Source of the DNA: an uncultured Lachnospiraceae bacterium
Lineage (GTDB): Bacteria > Bacillota > Clostridia > Lachnospirales > Lachnospiraceae
NCBI GenBank assembly: GCA_900548905.1
Contig: URMK01000001.1
Coordinates: 62,001 to 126,000 of the forward strand
Reading direction: 5' to 3'
Length of the DNA stretch: 64,000 bases
In this document: piece after piece, positions 8,171 through 17,220 of the stretch
How positions within the stretch are numbered: the first letter of the stretch is position 1
How the letters are laid out: each line of letters starts with the position of its first letter
Program-made: the position numbers and the translations under genes
Notes under the pieces: model-generated
The model's input: the letters and a program-made list of their open reading frames with translations, nothing else
Told to the model about the DNA's origin: nothing
Databases searched by the model: none

Positions 8171-8518
8171 ATGTCTGATAAACAAACAGACCGTCAGCAG
8201 ACAGAAAACCTGTGTACAGCATGTGCGGACTGCTGTGCACATCATAAGCACACGCCCCGGAGCGAAGCTTCCAACAGACAGCTGCAAAACCGCCTGAACC
8301 GTATGGCAGGTCAGCTGAACGGCATAAAGAAGATGCTTGATGACAACCGCTACTGCGGCGATATCCTCACGCAGATCGCTGCGGTGGAGAGTGCGCTGCA
8401 AAGCTTTGGTTACATTATCCTGCAGGAGCATATGGAGACCTGTGTGGTGGAAGAGATCAAAAGCGGAAATCTGCAGATTGTGGAGGAAGCTGTTGACCTT
8501 ATTAAAAAATTAAAGTGA
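8171..8518 (+). CDS. csoR: CsoR-family copper-sensing repressor
   Basis: A four-helix metal-sensing repressor of 115 residues. The Cu(I) ligand triad is in place: Cys62 (NRYCGDIL), His87 and Cys91 (EHMETC). The conserved DNA-facing Arg/Lys run is at RLNRMAGQLNGIKKML. An N-terminal extension adds four Cys and three His within residues 15-27 (CTACADCCAHHKH), which is unusual and might bind extra metal. The start is supported by GGAGG. It lies 36 bases before copA, behind two operator boxes, so it most likely represses its own operon. Confidence 0.95.
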   Translation: MSDKQTDRQQTENLCTACADCCAHHKHTPRSEASNRQLQNRLNRMAGQLNGIKKMLDDNRYCGDILTQIAAVESALQSFGYIILQEHMETCVVEEIKSGNLQIVEEAVDLIKKLK

Positions 8519-8554
8519 AAAGCTATATAATCTTAATAAAAAGAGGTGAAATGT

Positions 8555-11191
8555 GTGAAAAACGAAAAATTCAATATAACAGGCATGACCTGCGCCGCCT
8601 GTCAGGCGAATATCACCCGGAATGTGGGGAAGCTTGAGGGCGTGGAAGAGGTGAATGTAAGCCTGCTGGCGAACCAGATGACGGTCGCTTACGACGAAGA
8701 CAAAACGGATTCGGAAACAATTATCCATGCCGTAACGGAAATCGGCTACGGAGCTTCCGGTACCGGGACGGAGACCCAAAAGGACGGAAGCTTCGGCAAA
8801 GAATGGCAGAGCCGGAGAGAAAGGACGGAAGAGAACCAGAAGGAAATGAAAAAACGCCTGGTGGTTTCGGTGAGCCTTCTGATTCCGTTAATGTATGTGG
8901 CGATGGGGCCTATGATGTCCCTGCCTGTGCCCGGTTTCCTTGTGGGAATGGAAAACTCGCTGATATCCGCGTTGACCCAGCTTCTGCTTACGGTCCCGGT
9001 CATGATCATCAACCGCCATTTTTACCAGTCCGGCTTTAAAGCCCTGGTAAAGAAAGCGCCCAACATGGACTCCCTGGTGGCAATAGGATCTGCCGCCGCG
9101 TTTGTTTACGGTGTATTTTCCATGTACCGTATCGCTTATGGCTTCGGGCACGGGGATATGGATTTGGTCCATCAGTACGGTCATGAACTGTATTTTGAGT
9201 CCTGTGCCATGATTCTTACCCTGATAACGGTAGGGAAGTATCTGGAAGCGCGTTCCAAGGCAAAGACCTCCGACGCACTCCGGAAACTGGTGGATCTGGC
9301 ACCCAAAACTGCCGTCATCCTGCGGGGCGGCATCGAGCAGGTGGTTCCTGCTGAGAGTGTGGCGGCAGGCGATATCGTGGTAATTAAGCCGGGCGGAAGC
9401 ATTCCTGTGGACGGCGTGGTGACGGAAGGGCATGGTTATGTGGATCAGGCGGCCATTACCGGAGAAAGCGTGCCGGTGGAGAAGAAGCCCGGAGACGAGG
9501 TTATATCTGCGACCATCAATAAAAACGGCAGCTTCCGTTTCCGGGCGTCCAGGGTGGGGGATGACACCACACTGGCCCAAATCATACGCCTGGTGGATGA
9601 GGCCGGCAATACCAAAGCCCCTATTGCCCGTCTGGCGGACCGCGTGAGCGGAATCTTTGTCCCCGCCGTCATCATCATAGCGATACTGACGGCAGCTATC
9701 TGGCTTTTGGCGGGCCAGTCCTTCGAATTTGCATTGTCCAATGCCATTGCGGTGCTGGTAATATCCTGCCCCTGTGCGCTGGGCCTGGCGACACCGGTGG
9801 CAATCATGGTGGGCACGGGAAAGGCGGCGGAATACGGCATTCTCATCAAATCCGCCCAGAGCCTGGAAACCCTGCACTCCATCGATACGATTGTGCTGGA
9901 TAAGACCGGGACGATTACCATGGGGCACCCTTCGGTAACGGATGTGATACTTTGGAACAAACAGACATCCCGGGAAGCATTCCTGGCGGAGGCTGCGGCC
10001 GTGGAGGCAGGAAGTGAGCATCCGCTGGCGGTTGCCGTAGTGGAAAAAGTCCGACAGGAAGGCCTTACCCTGCCGGAGGCGGAAGCGTTCGACGCCCTGG
10101 CAGGCCGCGGTGTGAGCGCCCTGGTAAAAGGAAAACGGTATCTGGCAGGCAATATGGCCTTTCTGCTGGAAAACGGGCTTCTGGAGCAGCCGGAGCTGCA
10201 AAGCCGGGTACAGAAACAGGTGGACAGTCTGGCATCGGAAGGGAAGACACCGCTGCTGTTTGCCAAAGACGGGGCGCTGGAAGGGATTATCGCGGTGGCG
10301 GATACGGTGAGGGAAACCAGCAGGGCCGCACTCAGACAGTTTAAGGAAGCCGGCCTTAAGGTGGTAATGCTCACCGGAGACAACCGGATTACCGCGGAGG
10401 CCATCCGCAAAAAGCTGGATATAGAAGAAGCGGTTTCCGAGGTCATGCCCACCCAGAAGGAAGCCTGTATCCGGGAACTTCAGGAAAAAGGCCACAAGGT
10501 AGCCATGGTGGGAGACGGCATCAATGATGCCCCGGCACTCACCCGTGCGGATGTGGGTATAGCTATCGGAGCGGGTACCGACATTGCCATTGAATCGGCG
10601 GATGTGGTGCTGATGAAGGATTCCCTGGCGGATGTGGCAACTGCCATTGATTTAAGCAAATCGGTTATCCGTAACATCAGAATGAACCTGTTCTGGGCAT
10701 TTTTCTATAATGTCTGCGGCATCCCCGTGGCGGCGGGCCTGCTTTATCCGCTGTTTATGATTCGTTTAAGCCCTATGATAGGTGCGGCGGCCATGAGCCT
10801 AAGCTCCGTTTGTGTAGTTACCAATGCCCTCAGGCTGCGCTTCTTCAAAGGAAAGACGGTTCCCGCCGTGACCGCGGCGGATGAGGGGAAGAACAGAAGC
10901 CCGGAAGAAGGAAAAGAAGAAGATAAAGAAGAAAGGAACGGCGACGAGCAGCCGTCCGGAAATGGAGAAAAGAAAGTGGAAAAAGTAATTGAGGTGGAAG
11001 GAATGATGTGCGCACATTGCCAGATGCATGTGCAGAAGGCCCTTGCGGCTGTGGAAGGCGTCGGGGAAGCGGTTGTGGATCTGGAGGCGAAAAAGGCGAC
11101 GGTTACCCTTTCGAAGGAGGTTTCCGATGAAACCCTGATGAAAGCCGTTGCGGATGCCGGGTATACGGCAGTAAGCTGCCGGACACGGTAA
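8555..11191 (+). CDS. copA: Copper-exporting P1B-type ATPase CopA with C-terminal metal-binding domain
   Basis: Exports Cu(I) across the membrane using ATP. The GTG at 8555 is preferred because AGAGGTG lies 6 bases upstream; a GTG at 8546 falls within that site. The 878 residues contain an N-terminal HMA domain (MTCAAC, Cys13/Cys16), eight membrane segments, the TGES actuator motif, the CPC metal site (near 405), DKTGT (near 449), the SEHPL motif (near 489) and GDGINDAP (near 653). After the last helix an acidic linker leads to a second HMA domain (MMCAHC, near 816-821). That resembles a fused CopZ chaperone. No separate copZ is visible. Confidence 0.97.
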   Translation: MKNEKFNITGMTCAACQANITRNVGKLEGVEEVNVSLLANQMTVAYDEDKTDSETIIHAVTEIGYGASGTGTETQKDGSFGKEWQSRRERTEENQKEMKKRLVVSVSLLIPLMYVAMGPMMSLPVPGFLVGMENSLISALTQLLLTVPVMIINRHFYQSGFKALVKKAPNMDSLVAIGSAAAFVYGVFSMYRIAYGFGHGDMDLVHQYGHELYFESCAMILTLITVGKYLEARSKAKTSDALRKLVDLAPKTAVILRGGIEQVVPAESVAAGDIVVIKPGGSIPVDGVVTEGHGYVDQAAITGESVPVEKKPGDEVISATINKNGSFRFRASRVGDDTTLAQIIRLVDEAGNTKAPIARLADRVSGIFVPAVIIIAILTAAIWLLAGQSFEFALSNAIAVLVISCPCALGLATPVAIMVGTGKAAEYGILIKSAQSLETLHSIDTIVLDKTGTITMGHPSVTDVILWNKQTSREAFLAEAAAVEAGSEHPLAVAVVEKVRQEGLTLPEAEAFDALAGRGVSALVKGKRYLAGNMAFLLENGLLEQPELQSRVQKQVDSLASEGKTPLLFAKDGALEGIIAVADTVRETSRAALRQFKEAGLKVVMLTGDNRITAEAIRKKLDIEEAVSEVMPTQKEACIRELQEKGHKVAMVGDGINDAPALTRADVGIAIGAGTDIAIESADVVLMKDSLADVATAIDLSKSVIRNIRMNLFWAFFYNVCGIPVAAGLLYPLFMIRLSPMIGAAAMSLSSVCVVTNALRLRFFKGKTVPAVTAADEGKNRSPEEGKEEDKEERNGDEQPSGNGEKKVEKVIEVEGMMCAHCQMHVQKALAAVEGVGEAVVDLEAKKATVTLSKEVSDETLMKAVADAGYTAVSCRTR

Positions 11192-11340
11192 AGAAGGGGT
11201 GCGCAGGGAAGTGCACCGGCAAAAAAGCAGGATATGTCAGTTTAACAGGGAATAATTCATTGCAGGCGGAAGGAAAATAAGCTATAAAGAAAAGAGGATC
11301 ACAGACAGAGCCTTTTTCCTGCCGGCAATACGGACACATG

Positions 11341-11380
11341 GCCTCCGTGGCAGCAGGAATGCTGTCCGGAGGCTGTTTTT
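11341..11380 (+). terminator. Terminator of the copper operon
   Basis: GCCTCCG (11341-11347) pairs with CGGAGGC (11367-11373), with an inner CAGCA/TGCTG stem, and is followed by TGTTTTT. Confidence 0.85.
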
Positions 11381-11433
11381 GATCATGAGGATGGCCCGCA
11401 GAGGAGCCGGCGGTTTCCGCGGCAGGACGGGTT

Positions 11434-12225
11434 TTACTTGGGCGGATATTTTTGACGGTACTGGCTTGGCGTCATATCCGTAAATTTTTTGAACTGCCGC
11501 ATGAAATGGAGTTCGTTTTCATATCCGCACAACACGGAGATGGACTGCACGGATATATCGGTGGTGCGCAGATAAAAGCGGGCCGTATTCAGCCGGGCCT
11601 GTATGACCTCCTGAATGCAGGAAATACCGAATAATTCCCGGTACAGATGCTGCAGATAGGAAGGGCTTATATGAACGTATTCCGCCATGGTATCCACCGT
11701 CCATCTTTTGTGGGGGCTGTTCAGGACAGCCATGCGCAGATCGTTCATGACAGGATAATATTTATGGGCCATGGCCTTGTCTTCGGGACTCTGCAGCTGG
11801 GCGGCAAGAGAATAAAGCAGGGCGTGCATGAGAGAATCCAGGATCTGCCTGCTGTATGGATGGGCCGTATGCTTTTCCATGACGATCATCCGTGCATATT
11901 CCGACAGCTGCGCCATGTAAGGAAGGGAGTGGGGCGTATTAAAAGGAATTCCCAGTCCCAGCAGAAAAGGAAGGTCCGTTTCATCCGGCAGGAAATGGAT
12001 CCAGTCGTCATTATAAAGAGGTCCGGCGCTGCCGTAATGGACCGGTTCGTTTTTATCGTAGAGAATAACCGTTCCCGGCATGGTCAGGATACGTTCTCCT
12101 TTTAGGACAAAGAATGCCCTGGTTTTAACAAGCAGCAGCGTATAGTCAGGGGTGCCGCAGGGACGCCTCATTTCCAGATGCATCCGGTGTTTGGAATCAA
12201 AGCCGCAGTGGCCCACAGTAATCAT
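11434..12225 (-). CDS. AraC-family transcriptional regulator
   Basis: 263 residues. The N-terminal half (about 1-140) is a cupin-like sugar-sensing domain. The C-terminal 100 residues form the double HTH of AraC/XylS proteins, ending in SVLCGYENELHFMRQFKKFTDMTPSQYRQKY. The ATG is preceded by GGAAAGGACAGG. It is divergent from the GH88 gene with only 139 bases between the starts, so it probably controls that gene and the next one. The ligand is unknown; an unsaturated uronide or related oligosaccharide would fit the neighbours. Confidence 0.9.
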   Translation of the reverse strand: MITVGHCGFDSKHRMHLEMRRPCGTPDYTLLLVKTRAFFVLKGERILTMPGTVILYDKNEPVHYGSAGPLYNDDWIHFLPDETDLPFLLGLGIPFNTPHSLPYMAQLSEYARMIVMEKHTAHPYSRQILDSLMHALLYSLAAQLQSPEDKAMAHKYYPVMNDLRMAVLNSPHKRWTVDTMAEYVHISPSYLQHLYRELFGISCIQEVIQARLNTARFYLRTTDISVQSISVLCGYENELHFMRQFKKFTDMTPSQYRQKYPPK

Positions 12226-12364
12226 GGCAGCCTGTCCTTTCCGATGGATTCAGGAGATTCCCGGATCGGCGGACGGCCCGGGAAATCCCATTACTTTTAT
12301 TTTACAGACTATTTTTTATTTGTATAGGGTTTCAATAAAAATAAACATAGAAAAGGAGTTTTCC
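12226..12364. promoter_or_regulatory. Divergent control region between araC-type gene and GH88
   Basis: A plus-strand promoter candidate is TTTACA at 12301-12306, 16 bases, TATAGG at 12323-12328. A GC-rich dyad (TTCCCGG / CCGGGAA) spans about 12256-12283 and is a candidate operator. Confidence 0.45.
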
Positions 12365-13507
12365 ATGGAAAAGAGAGAAGAACTGCAGAAGGAAAAAAAG
12401 AAATGGCTGGAGGAGGTCTACAGTAAAATCTGTGTGAAAATGAGTGCGGAATGCAGCCGGATAGAGGATCGTATCCCTTATATCCCTGTAAACGGCCGTT
12501 ATGAAGAGGATTATGCCGAAAAGGATGTGTTCTGGTGGACCAATGGCTTCTGGGCCGGTATGCTGTGGCAGATGTACCATGCTACGGGAGAAGAGAAATA
12601 CCGTCTGGCCGCGGAAGGGGTGGAGGCAAAAATGGACGTTACCTTTGCTAAAATCGGGCGGCTGTCACATGATGTGGGATTTATGTGGCTTCATACTGCC
12701 GTTGCGGATTACCGTCTGACCGGCAATCCCAAATCCCGTGAACGCGGGGAGAATGCGGCCAATGTGCTGGCGGCAAGGTTTAATCCGCTGGGAAACTTTA
12801 TCCGTGCATGGAACGGGGACGGCAATATCGGCTGGATGATTATTGACTGTATGATGAATCTTCCCCTTCTGTACTGGATGAGCGAGGAGAGTAAGGATCC
12901 CCGTTTTAAAGCTATCGCGCAGCTGCATGCGGATACCGCGATGGAGCTTTTGGTAAGGCCCGACGGCTCCTGTAACCACATCGGCATTCTGGATCCGATG
13001 ACCGGCGAGCTGCTGGAAGCGCCCGGCGGACAGGGGTATGGGGAAAACAGTTCCTGGAGCAGAGGGCAGTCCTGGGCGCTGTATGGTTTTGCACTGAGCT
13101 ACCGCCATACCGGTGAGATCAAGTATCTGGATGCCGCCAAAAGAATTGCCCATTATTTTATTGCCAACGCAGCGATGACGGATTATCTCCCACTCTGTGA
13201 TTTCCGTGCACCGGAGGAACCGGTTTATTATGACTCTACGGCCGGAGCCTGTGCGGCCTGCGGTCTTCTGGAAATCGCAGGCTTTGTGCCGGAGCATGAA
13301 AAGAAGCTTTATGAGGACAGCGCCTACCGTATCCTTCGGGCCATGGAAGAAAAATTTGCCGACTGGGACGAAAACCAGGATGCCATCCTGGAAATGGGAA
13401 AGGCGGCTTATCACGGAAATGACGGGCAGGAGGCCATTATTTACGGAGATTATTTTTTCATAGAAGCCATCCTGCGCATGCTGGATAAAGGCTGTTTCCT
13501 CTGGTAA
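12365..13507 (+). CDS. Glycoside hydrolase family 88 (unsaturated glucuronyl hydrolase-like)
   Basis: A 380-residue alpha/alpha-barrel enzyme. Family hallmarks visible are FWWTNGFWAGMLW, the Asp in LSHDVGFMWLH, the Asp in NIGWMIIDCMMNLPLLYW, and SSWSRGQSWALYGF near the C-terminal third. GH88 enzymes hydrate the 4,5-double bond of unsaturated uronic acids left by polysaccharide lyases. There is no signal peptide, so it should act in the cytoplasm on imported fragments. The ATG at 12365 has AGGAG upstream. The related family GH105 is the main alternative. It precedes a DUF2264 gene by 83 bases. Confidence 0.88.
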   Translation: MEKREELQKEKKKWLEEVYSKICVKMSAECSRIEDRIPYIPVNGRYEEDYAEKDVFWWTNGFWAGMLWQMYHATGEEKYRLAAEGVEAKMDVTFAKIGRLSHDVGFMWLHTAVADYRLTGNPKSRERGENAANVLAARFNPLGNFIRAWNGDGNIGWMIIDCMMNLPLLYWMSEESKDPRFKAIAQLHADTAMELLVRPDGSCNHIGILDPMTGELLEAPGGQGYGENSSWSRGQSWALYGFALSYRHTGEIKYLDAAKRIAHYFIANAAMTDYLPLCDFRAPEEPVYYDSTAGACAACGLLEIAGFVPEHEKKLYEDSAYRILRAMEEKFADWDENQDAILEMGKAAYHGNDGQEAIIYGDYFFIEAILRMLDKGCFLW

Positions 13508-13590
13508 AATAAAAGGGACAGCTGATGGATGCCGTTGCAGCTGCCGGGTTCTTCTTTGACGGAAGGCTGCGGCAGGGAGGAAAGGAAAAT

Positions 13591-14730
13591 ATGGAAAATG
13601 TAAGAAGAAAAGAATGGCTGGATGCCATGCTGCGTATTGTTTCGCCGGTGCTTCATGCGTTGGAAAAAGAAGAATTACATACAGGCATGCCCCTGGATTT
13701 CCACGGGGAACGAGCGGATTATGCGCCGCTGGAGGCATTCGGCAGAAGTATGCTGGGACTTGCCCCCTGGCTGGAAGCTAAAATCCCGGACGGGGAAGAG
13801 AAAAAACTGCAGGAGGCCTGGAGGGAAACGGCGCTGCGCTGTATCGACAAGGCCACGGATCCGGCTTCCCGGGATTTTATGATTTTTTCATCCGGAGGAC
13901 AGCCCCTGGTGGATACCGCTTTCCTGTGCCATGCCCTGGTGCGTGCGCCCAAACAGCTTGCGGGAAAGCTCCCGGAACGGGTGCACCGCAATCTGACGGA
14001 GGCGCTGCGGTCATCCCGCCGGATTACGGCAGGAAGCTCCAACTGGCTGTTTTTCACGGCTATGGTGGAAGCCGGCCTGTATGTGCTGGGAGAAGAGGAT
14101 TATGACAAAATGCGCATAGCCTATGCGCTGCGTACCTTTGACGGATGGTATAAAGGCGACGGCGTATATGGGGATGGGGAAATGTTCCGCTGGGATTATT
14201 ATAACAGCTTTGTCATACAGCCTATGTATGTGGATCTCCTGGAACTGTTCGGGGATTCGGCGGAAGAGTACGGGCTTTTGAAGGAGAAGGTGGCCGTCCG
14301 CGCTTCCCGTTATGCCTCTGTGCTGGAACGTATGATTGCGCCGGACGGAAGCTTCCCCGTGATCGGCCGTTCCATATGCTATCGGTTCGGGGCTTTCCAG
14401 ATGCTGGCCCAGGCGGCCTTGCAGCACAGGCTGGAGGAAGGGCTGTCACCTGCCGGGGTACGGTGCGCTTTGACCGCCGTATTGCGCCGCTGCCTGGAAA
14501 ACAGGGATATGTTCGATGAAAACGGCTGGCTGCGGCCGGGAGTATACGGTTATCAGCCGGAACTGGCAGAAGGATATATCAATGTGGGGAGCCTTTACTT
14601 ATGCAGCGCCGTCTTTCTGCCGCTCGGCCTTCCCGCAGAAGATCCGTTCTGGAGCGGAGAGGATGAGGACTGGAGCAGCCGCAGGGTATGGAGCGGCGGA
14701 CATATAACCATTGACCACGCGGTGGACTGA
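13591..14730 (+). CDS. DUF2264 domain-containing protein
   Basis: 379 residues, cytoplasmic by sequence. It matches the DUF2264 layout: an N-terminal helix with PLDFHGERADYAPLEAFGRSMLGLAPWL, then the central YKGDGVYGDGEMFRWDYYNSFVIQPMY, then RMIAPDGSFPVIGRSICYRFGAFQ. The fold is an alpha/alpha barrel like that of GH88/GH105. These proteins often sit in gene clusters for pectin and other uronide glycans, but the reaction is not established. The ATG at 13591 is preceded by GGAGGAAAGG. It is most likely cotranscribed with the GH88 gene. Confidence 0.9.
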   Translation: MENVRRKEWLDAMLRIVSPVLHALEKEELHTGMPLDFHGERADYAPLEAFGRSMLGLAPWLEAKIPDGEEKKLQEAWRETALRCIDKATDPASRDFMIFSSGGQPLVDTAFLCHALVRAPKQLAGKLPERVHRNLTEALRSSRRITAGSSNWLFFTAMVEAGLYVLGEEDYDKMRIAYALRTFDGWYKGDGVYGDGEMFRWDYYNSFVIQPMYVDLLELFGDSAEEYGLLKEKVAVRASRYASVLERMIAPDGSFPVIGRSICYRFGAFQMLAQAALQHRLEEGLSPAGVRCALTAVLRRCLENRDMFDENGWLRPGVYGYQPELAEGYINVGSLYLCSAVFLPLGLPAEDPFWSGEDEDWSSRRVWSGGHITIDHAVD

Positions 14731-14749
14731 ATGCCTGTAAACCATCTTT

Positions 14750-14785
14750 TGCTTGACTTGGTATTCCCCGGAGGATAAGCTTTTA
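14750..14785 (+). promoter_or_regulatory. Conserved 36-base element upstream of an AraC gene
   Basis: Begins TGCTTGACTTG, contains TTCCCCGGAGGA and ends CTTTTA. It matches 29 of 36 bases with 42712-42747, and both lie about 80 bases before a start codon. TTGACT can serve as -35. The central dyad suggests a regulator site overlapping the promoter. A hairpin (TGCCTTCCGGC / GCCGGGAGGCA, 14806-14835) follows in the leader. Confidence 0.5.
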
Positions 14786-14860
14786 TATAAGCGATAATCA
14801 ACTGGTGCCTTCCGGCGTATTTAGGCCGGGAGGCATTGGGCGGTGGAAGGGGTGGCGGAA

Positions 14861-15907
14861 ATGACATATGAAGAAATGGACAACAGGATCAGAAGCCTTG
14901 AGCCATATGAGCAAAAGCTGAGGGACAAGATATGCCGTCCGGATTATTCGGGCTTTGAAAAGGTGGACTATTCGGACAAGGGGATAACGAGTCAGGTCTA
15001 TGTCATGAATTACTTGAATTCACCGACCTTTGACACCCCCGGATTGTTAAAAACCGTCTATCTGGAAAAAAAGAAACGCCATCTGTTTATGAATAAAAAT
15101 GCCAGGTTTGCCACTGTGGAGCCGCATGTCCATGATTGGGTGGAATTAGGATATATGTATTCGGGAAGCTGTACGCAGACAGTGGGCGGGAAGGAACTCC
15201 GTTTAGAACAGGGGCAGATTATTATTTTGGATTCCGGGATACCTCATGCCATCGGATATACGGACGAGGGGGATATCCTGATCAATATGCTGATGGAAAA
15301 AGAATTTTTCACCTATTCCTTCTTTTCCCGTCTGGCAAAGATGGGCGTGATTACGGAATTCCTGATGAATGCCATATCGGAGCAAACCTCCCATGACAGC
15401 TTCATTGTGTTCAGCTCGGAAGATAACCGCAGGATCCGGTTGTTTATGAAGGAACTGATATGTGAATTCCTCAGCCCCACCGGCATGGAACATGAGATAG
15501 TCAATAACCTGATTGCGTTGCTGTTTTCAGAACTGGTAAACGTATATGAGAAGGGGAAAGAAGAAAAACTTGCCGGATACGGAAAAACATATGTGGTACC
15601 TATTATGCGGTATATTGAAGAGAATTTCACACATTGTTCGCTGAAGGGGACCGCTGAAAAATTCGGCCTGAATGCCAATTACATGACTACCCTTCTTAAG
15701 AAGACGACGGGCTATACCTTTAAGGAACTGGTTACTGAGCACCGGCTCCAGTTTGCGGCCGGAATGCTTCTGAATACAGAACTGGCCTGTGATAAAATTA
15801 TTACAGCGTCTGGCTGCGGCAATGGTACTTATTTCTATAAAAAGTTCAGAGAAAGGTATGGCTGCCTTCCCAAAGACTACAGGAAAAAAGGAAAAACAGG
15901 GAATTGA
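14861..15907 (+). CDS. AraC-family transcriptional regulator with cupin domain
   Basis: 348 residues. A cupin-type domain (about 75-160: EPHVHDWVELGYMYSGS, then GQIIILDSGIPHAIGY) probably binds a sugar. The AraC DNA-binding domain occupies the last 100 residues (TAEKFGLNANYMTTLLKKTTGYTF, FYKKFRERYGCLPKDYRKK). The ATG at 14861 has GGAAGGGG 8 bases upstream and is preferred to the GTG at 14843. It lies between the GH88/DUF2264 genes and the first transporter operon, all on the same strand, and ends in a clear terminator. It likely controls the downstream transporter. Confidence 0.9.
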   Translation: MTYEEMDNRIRSLEPYEQKLRDKICRPDYSGFEKVDYSDKGITSQVYVMNYLNSPTFDTPGLLKTVYLEKKKRHLFMNKNARFATVEPHVHDWVELGYMYSGSCTQTVGGKELRLEQGQIIILDSGIPHAIGYTDEGDILINMLMEKEFFTYSFFSRLAKMGVITEFLMNAISEQTSHDSFIVFSSEDNRRIRLFMKELICEFLSPTGMEHEIVNNLIALLFSELVNVYEKGKEEKLAGYGKTYVVPIMRYIEENFTHCSLKGTAEKFGLNANYMTTLLKKTTGYTFKELVTEHRLQFAAGMLLNTELACDKIITASGCGNGTYFYKKFRERYGCLPKDYRKKGKTGN

Positions 15908-15935
15908 CTGGCAGACGGTACAACAAAGATTAATG

Positions 15936-15979
15936 CTGTATGAACGGTTCGGGAAACCGGATGTTCATACAGTTTTTTT
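15936..15979 (+). terminator. Terminator after AraC-family gene
   Basis: CTGTATGAAC pairs with GTTCATACAG around an inner GGTT/AACC stem and is followed by seven T at 15973-15979. Confidence 0.88.
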
Positions 15980-16020
15980 ATGCAATCAAAGGAAGTATAC
16001 CGGCAGGAATAGCTGAAGTT

Positions 16021-16265
16021 TTGACAGGGAAATACTGGGATTTTGCTATAGTTATAAAAAACTATATATGTTAATATCTAATAATAACAAACAACGATTA
16101 GAAACAATTTATATAATAAATGCAGAAAAATATAAAGTAAATAATATTTATAAAAGTAAATATGTATAAAATATATAAATAATAGTGTGGAAATACACGA
16201 AAACAATCAAAATCAAATTCCGGGTAAAAAACAGATAAAATAAACAGGAAATGAGGGGATTACAT
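16021..16265 (+). promoter_or_regulatory. Promoter and long AT-rich leader of transporter operon 1
   Basis: TTGACA at 16021-16026, 17 bases, TGCTAT at 16044-16049. The following 200 bases are strongly AT-rich and hold no gene. An inverted TATAGTT / AACTATA (16047-16072 area) is a possible regulator site. Confidence 0.5.
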
Positions 16266-17219
16266 ATGCGGGCAGAAGCGGTGCCATCAAAGGCGGAAGG
16301 GAAACAGGAAGCACGTTTGCAGAGGAGAAAAAAACGAAAGAAATACAAGGCTCTGTATCTGGTACTTGCCGTTATTGCCGCCTATTATATCCTTTTCCAG
16401 TACATACCCATAATATGGGGCTTCCTGATATCATTCAAGGATTTTAAGGTAGGCGGAACCATCATGGGGGCAGAGTGGGTCGGGCTGAAGAATTATATCG
16501 ATATTTTCCGGGATCCGGATATGGTCAGGCTGATACGTAATACGCTGGTAATCAGCTGCTCCAGGCTGTTATTTACTTTTTTCCCTCCTATATTTCTGAC
16601 CATTGCCATCTTTGACCTTAAGAGCGCCAGGTTTAAGAAACTGAGCCAGACAATTGTATATATCCCGCATTTTTTCTCATGGGTAGTTATTTACGGTATT
16701 GTTTATGCCTTTTTTTCCGGGAACGGATTTATCAATAATCTGCTTTTCACTCTGACAGGATCCCGGGCGGAGTTTATGACCTCCACGAAGGCGTTTGTCC
16801 CTCTTTTGGTCGGCTCTCAGATATGGAAGGAAACCGGCTGGGCCACCATATTATACTTTGCGGCGCTGACAGGTGTTAATCCGGAACTGTATGAAGCTGC
16901 GAAGATTGACGGAGCCGGGCCGGTTGCAAGAATTAAAGCGGTTACGCTGCCTGCCATGCTGCCTGTGGTCACCTTTTCCCTGATTATGGCAATGGGAAAT
17001 ATTCTGAACAATGATTTTGAACAAATCCTTCTGTTCTATAATTCGGCGGTTTACGATGTGGGGGATATTATTGATACATGGGTATATCGGGTGGGGCTTG
17101 GTAAAATGCAGTATGGACTTGGTGCGGCAGTGAGTATGCTGAAAGCGGTGGTGAGCCTGTTCCTGATTCTGACGGCAAACTACACTTCGAAAAAAACTAC
17201 GGGAAGAGGGATGTTCTGA
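16266..17219 (+). CDS. Sugar ABC transporter permease (LplB/UgpA type)
   Basis: 317 residues, six predicted membrane helices after a basic N-terminal tail (RLQRRKKRKKYK). The EAA loop that contacts the ATPase reads YEAAKIDGAGPVARIKAVTLP. The ATG at 16266 has GAGGGG at 8 bases; an ATG at 16251 has poorer spacing. It forms an operon with the second permease (1-base gap) and a lipoprotein. No ATPase is encoded nearby, so a shared MsmX-type ATPase elsewhere is expected. Confidence 0.93.
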   Translation: MRAEAVPSKAEGKQEARLQRRKKRKKYKALYLVLAVIAAYYILFQYIPIIWGFLISFKDFKVGGTIMGAEWVGLKNYIDIFRDPDMVRLIRNTLVISCSRLLFTFFPPIFLTIAIFDLKSARFKKLSQTIVYIPHFFSWVVIYGIVYAFFSGNGFINNLLFTLTGSRAEFMTSTKAFVPLLVGSQIWKETGWATILYFAALTGVNPELYEAAKIDGAGPVARIKAVTLPAMLPVVTFSLIMAMGNILNNDFEQILLFYNSAVYDVGDIIDTWVYRVGLGKMQYGLGAAVSMLKAVVSLFLILTANYTSKKTTGRGMF

Positions 17220-17220
17220 T

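Noticed and set aside
8888..10495. Long minus-strand frame within copA
   Set aside because: Mirror of the copA codon pattern; the plus strand has all P-type ATPase motifs.
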